Shown here: piece by piece, positions 6,034 to 6,703 of the stretch
Numbering within the stretch: the stretch's first letter is position 1
Layout: each line of letters opens with the position of its first letter
DNA from: Deltaproteobacteria bacterium
GTDB taxonomy: Bacteria; Bdellovibrionota_C; UBA2361; OMII01
Length of the DNA: 6,703 bases
Assembly: GCA_023262305.1 (NCBI GenBank)
Contig: JALRCK010000122.1
Location: 1 to 6,703, forward strand
Reading direction: 5' to 3'
Notes under the pieces: model-generated
Seen by the model: the letters and a program-made list of their open reading frames with translations, nothing else
Databases searched by the model: none
Told to the model about the DNA's origin: nothing
Position numbers and translations under genes: made by a program

Positions 6034-6703
6034 GTGCAGGGAGTAAAAAAGAATCAGAGAATGGCACTGGGTAGGGGACTAAGCGCCCTTGTTTCGTCTG
6101 TTGCACCTGTTGCTGCAACGCCACCGGTAGCACCACCAACGCCAACACCATTAGTAACGACTTCGGCGGAGAACACCGGCGATACCGTCTCAAATGAGCC
6201 GGGGGCAGGGGTCTCATACATCGATGTCAGCCGGATTACTGCAAACCCGGAGCAGCCTCGTGTTGATTTCCCTGAGCAGGAGATCTCAGAACTCACTGAG
6301 TCTATTAAGTCCCTCGGAGTACTGCAGCCTATCTTGGTAAGACCCTTTGCAGGTGGGTATCAGATCGTAGCCGGCGAGCGAAGGTTCAGAGCCTCTATAC
6401 GAGCAGGACTCTCTCAAGTCCCTGTAATCATTAAGGATTTGACGGATCGTGAGACCTTCGAGGTGGCTCTTGTTGAGAACGTCCAGCGACTTAACCTCAA
6501 TCCACTTGAAGAGGCGAAGGGATACCAGCGCCTTATCGAGGAGTTCAACCTGAATGCTCAAGAGGTAGCTGTTCGAGTCGGAAAGGACCGTGCAACGGTC
6601 GCAAATCTGGTTAGAATCCTGAAGCTCCCGCAGGCGGTACTGGACCTTTTGCGTGAAGGCCTGATCTCGGTCGGTCACGCAAAGGCGATCCTTACGGTAA
6701 AAG
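6034..6703 (+). CDS. parB: Chromosome partitioning protein ParB (Spo0J), 3' end cut by window
   Basis: This is a CTP-dependent DNA clamp that binds parS and recruits ParA. The first 223 codons are present; chromosomal ParB proteins are usually about 280-300 residues, so part of the centre and the C-terminal dimerisation domain lie beyond the edge. In order: the N-terminal ParA-contact motif ALGRGLSALV (11-20); a Pro/Ala/Thr-rich linker of about 40 residues, probably disordered; the CTP-binding N domain beginning near YIDVSRITANPEQPR (62-76), with GERRFRAS (114-121) and ENVQRLNLNPLEEA (148-161); a helix-turn-helix around 174-196 (QEVAVRVGKDRATVANLVRIL); and GHAKAIL (214-220). The start is GTG 6034, five bases after a strong AAGGAG (6023-6028). 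ATG 6061 is a less likely in-frame alternative, with no ribosome site of its own at good spacing. It would be co-transcribed with parA. Confidence 0.96.
   Translation, partial: MQGVKKNQRMALGRGLSALVSSVAPVAATPPVAPPTPTPLVTTSAENTGDTVSNEPGAGVSYIDVSRITANPEQPRVDFPEQEISELTESIKSLGVLQPILVRPFAGGYQIVAGERRFRASIRAGLSQVPVIIKDLTDRETFEVALVENVQRLNLNPLEEAKGYQRLIEEFNLNAQEVAVRVGKDRATVANLVRILKLPQAVLDLLREGLISVGHAKAILTVK

Noticed and set aside
6286..6678. 130-codon minus-strand frame
   Set aside because: Antisense shadow of parB, whose GERRFRAS, ENVQR and helix-turn-helix motifs are on the + strand.

Overview
This is a bacterial chromosomal window in which every gene lies on the + strand. It has a conserved RNA/ribosome gene block on the left and the start of a chromosome-partitioning (parABS) locus on the right. 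Base composition is moderate by eye. The phoH-pgpH-ybeY order, a prfB with a +1 frameshift site, and a cluster of fully palindromic TGTTCCACGTGGAACA parS sites would fit a deltaproteobacterium-like lineage (Myxococcota, Desulfobacterota, Bdellovibrionota or SAR324). That placement is inference, not something the sequence proves. I see no mobile element, CRISPR array, tRNA or rRNA.

Layout: 1-268 is a leader with no convincing gene. 269-1261 is a PhoH-family ATPase, overlapped by a membrane HD-domain phosphodiesterase of the PgpH type (1242-2810), which shares one base with the rRNA endonuclease gene ybeY (GTG start, 2810-3328). These three are packed as one translationally coupled unit. After 55 bp comes prfB (3384-4494), encoding release factor RF2 in two frames joined by a classic AGGGAG-TTT-CTT-TGA-C +1 frameshift site. 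A terminator-like hairpin follows, then about 340 bp with inverted repeats but no gene. Next are five parS sites (4889-5080), parA (5183-5980), a sixth parS site (5985-6000), and parB running off the right edge (6034-6703).

How the genes work together: PhoH and YbeY are linked to ribosomal RNA handling. PgpH-type proteins degrade the second messenger c-di-AMP. RF2 terminates translation at UGA/UAA and limits its own synthesis through the frameshift. ParB loads on parS and works with the ParA ATPase to segregate the chromosome origin region.

I did not find a clearly undescribed system. The points most worth following are: all five complete genes end in TAG (two of them in TAGTGA); the PgpH-type protein has no extracellular sensor domain; the prfB start has a promoter-like element that would make the mRNA nearly leaderless; parS sites flank parA on both sides; and the 4550-4888 stretch holds several hairpins that could be a structured RNA.
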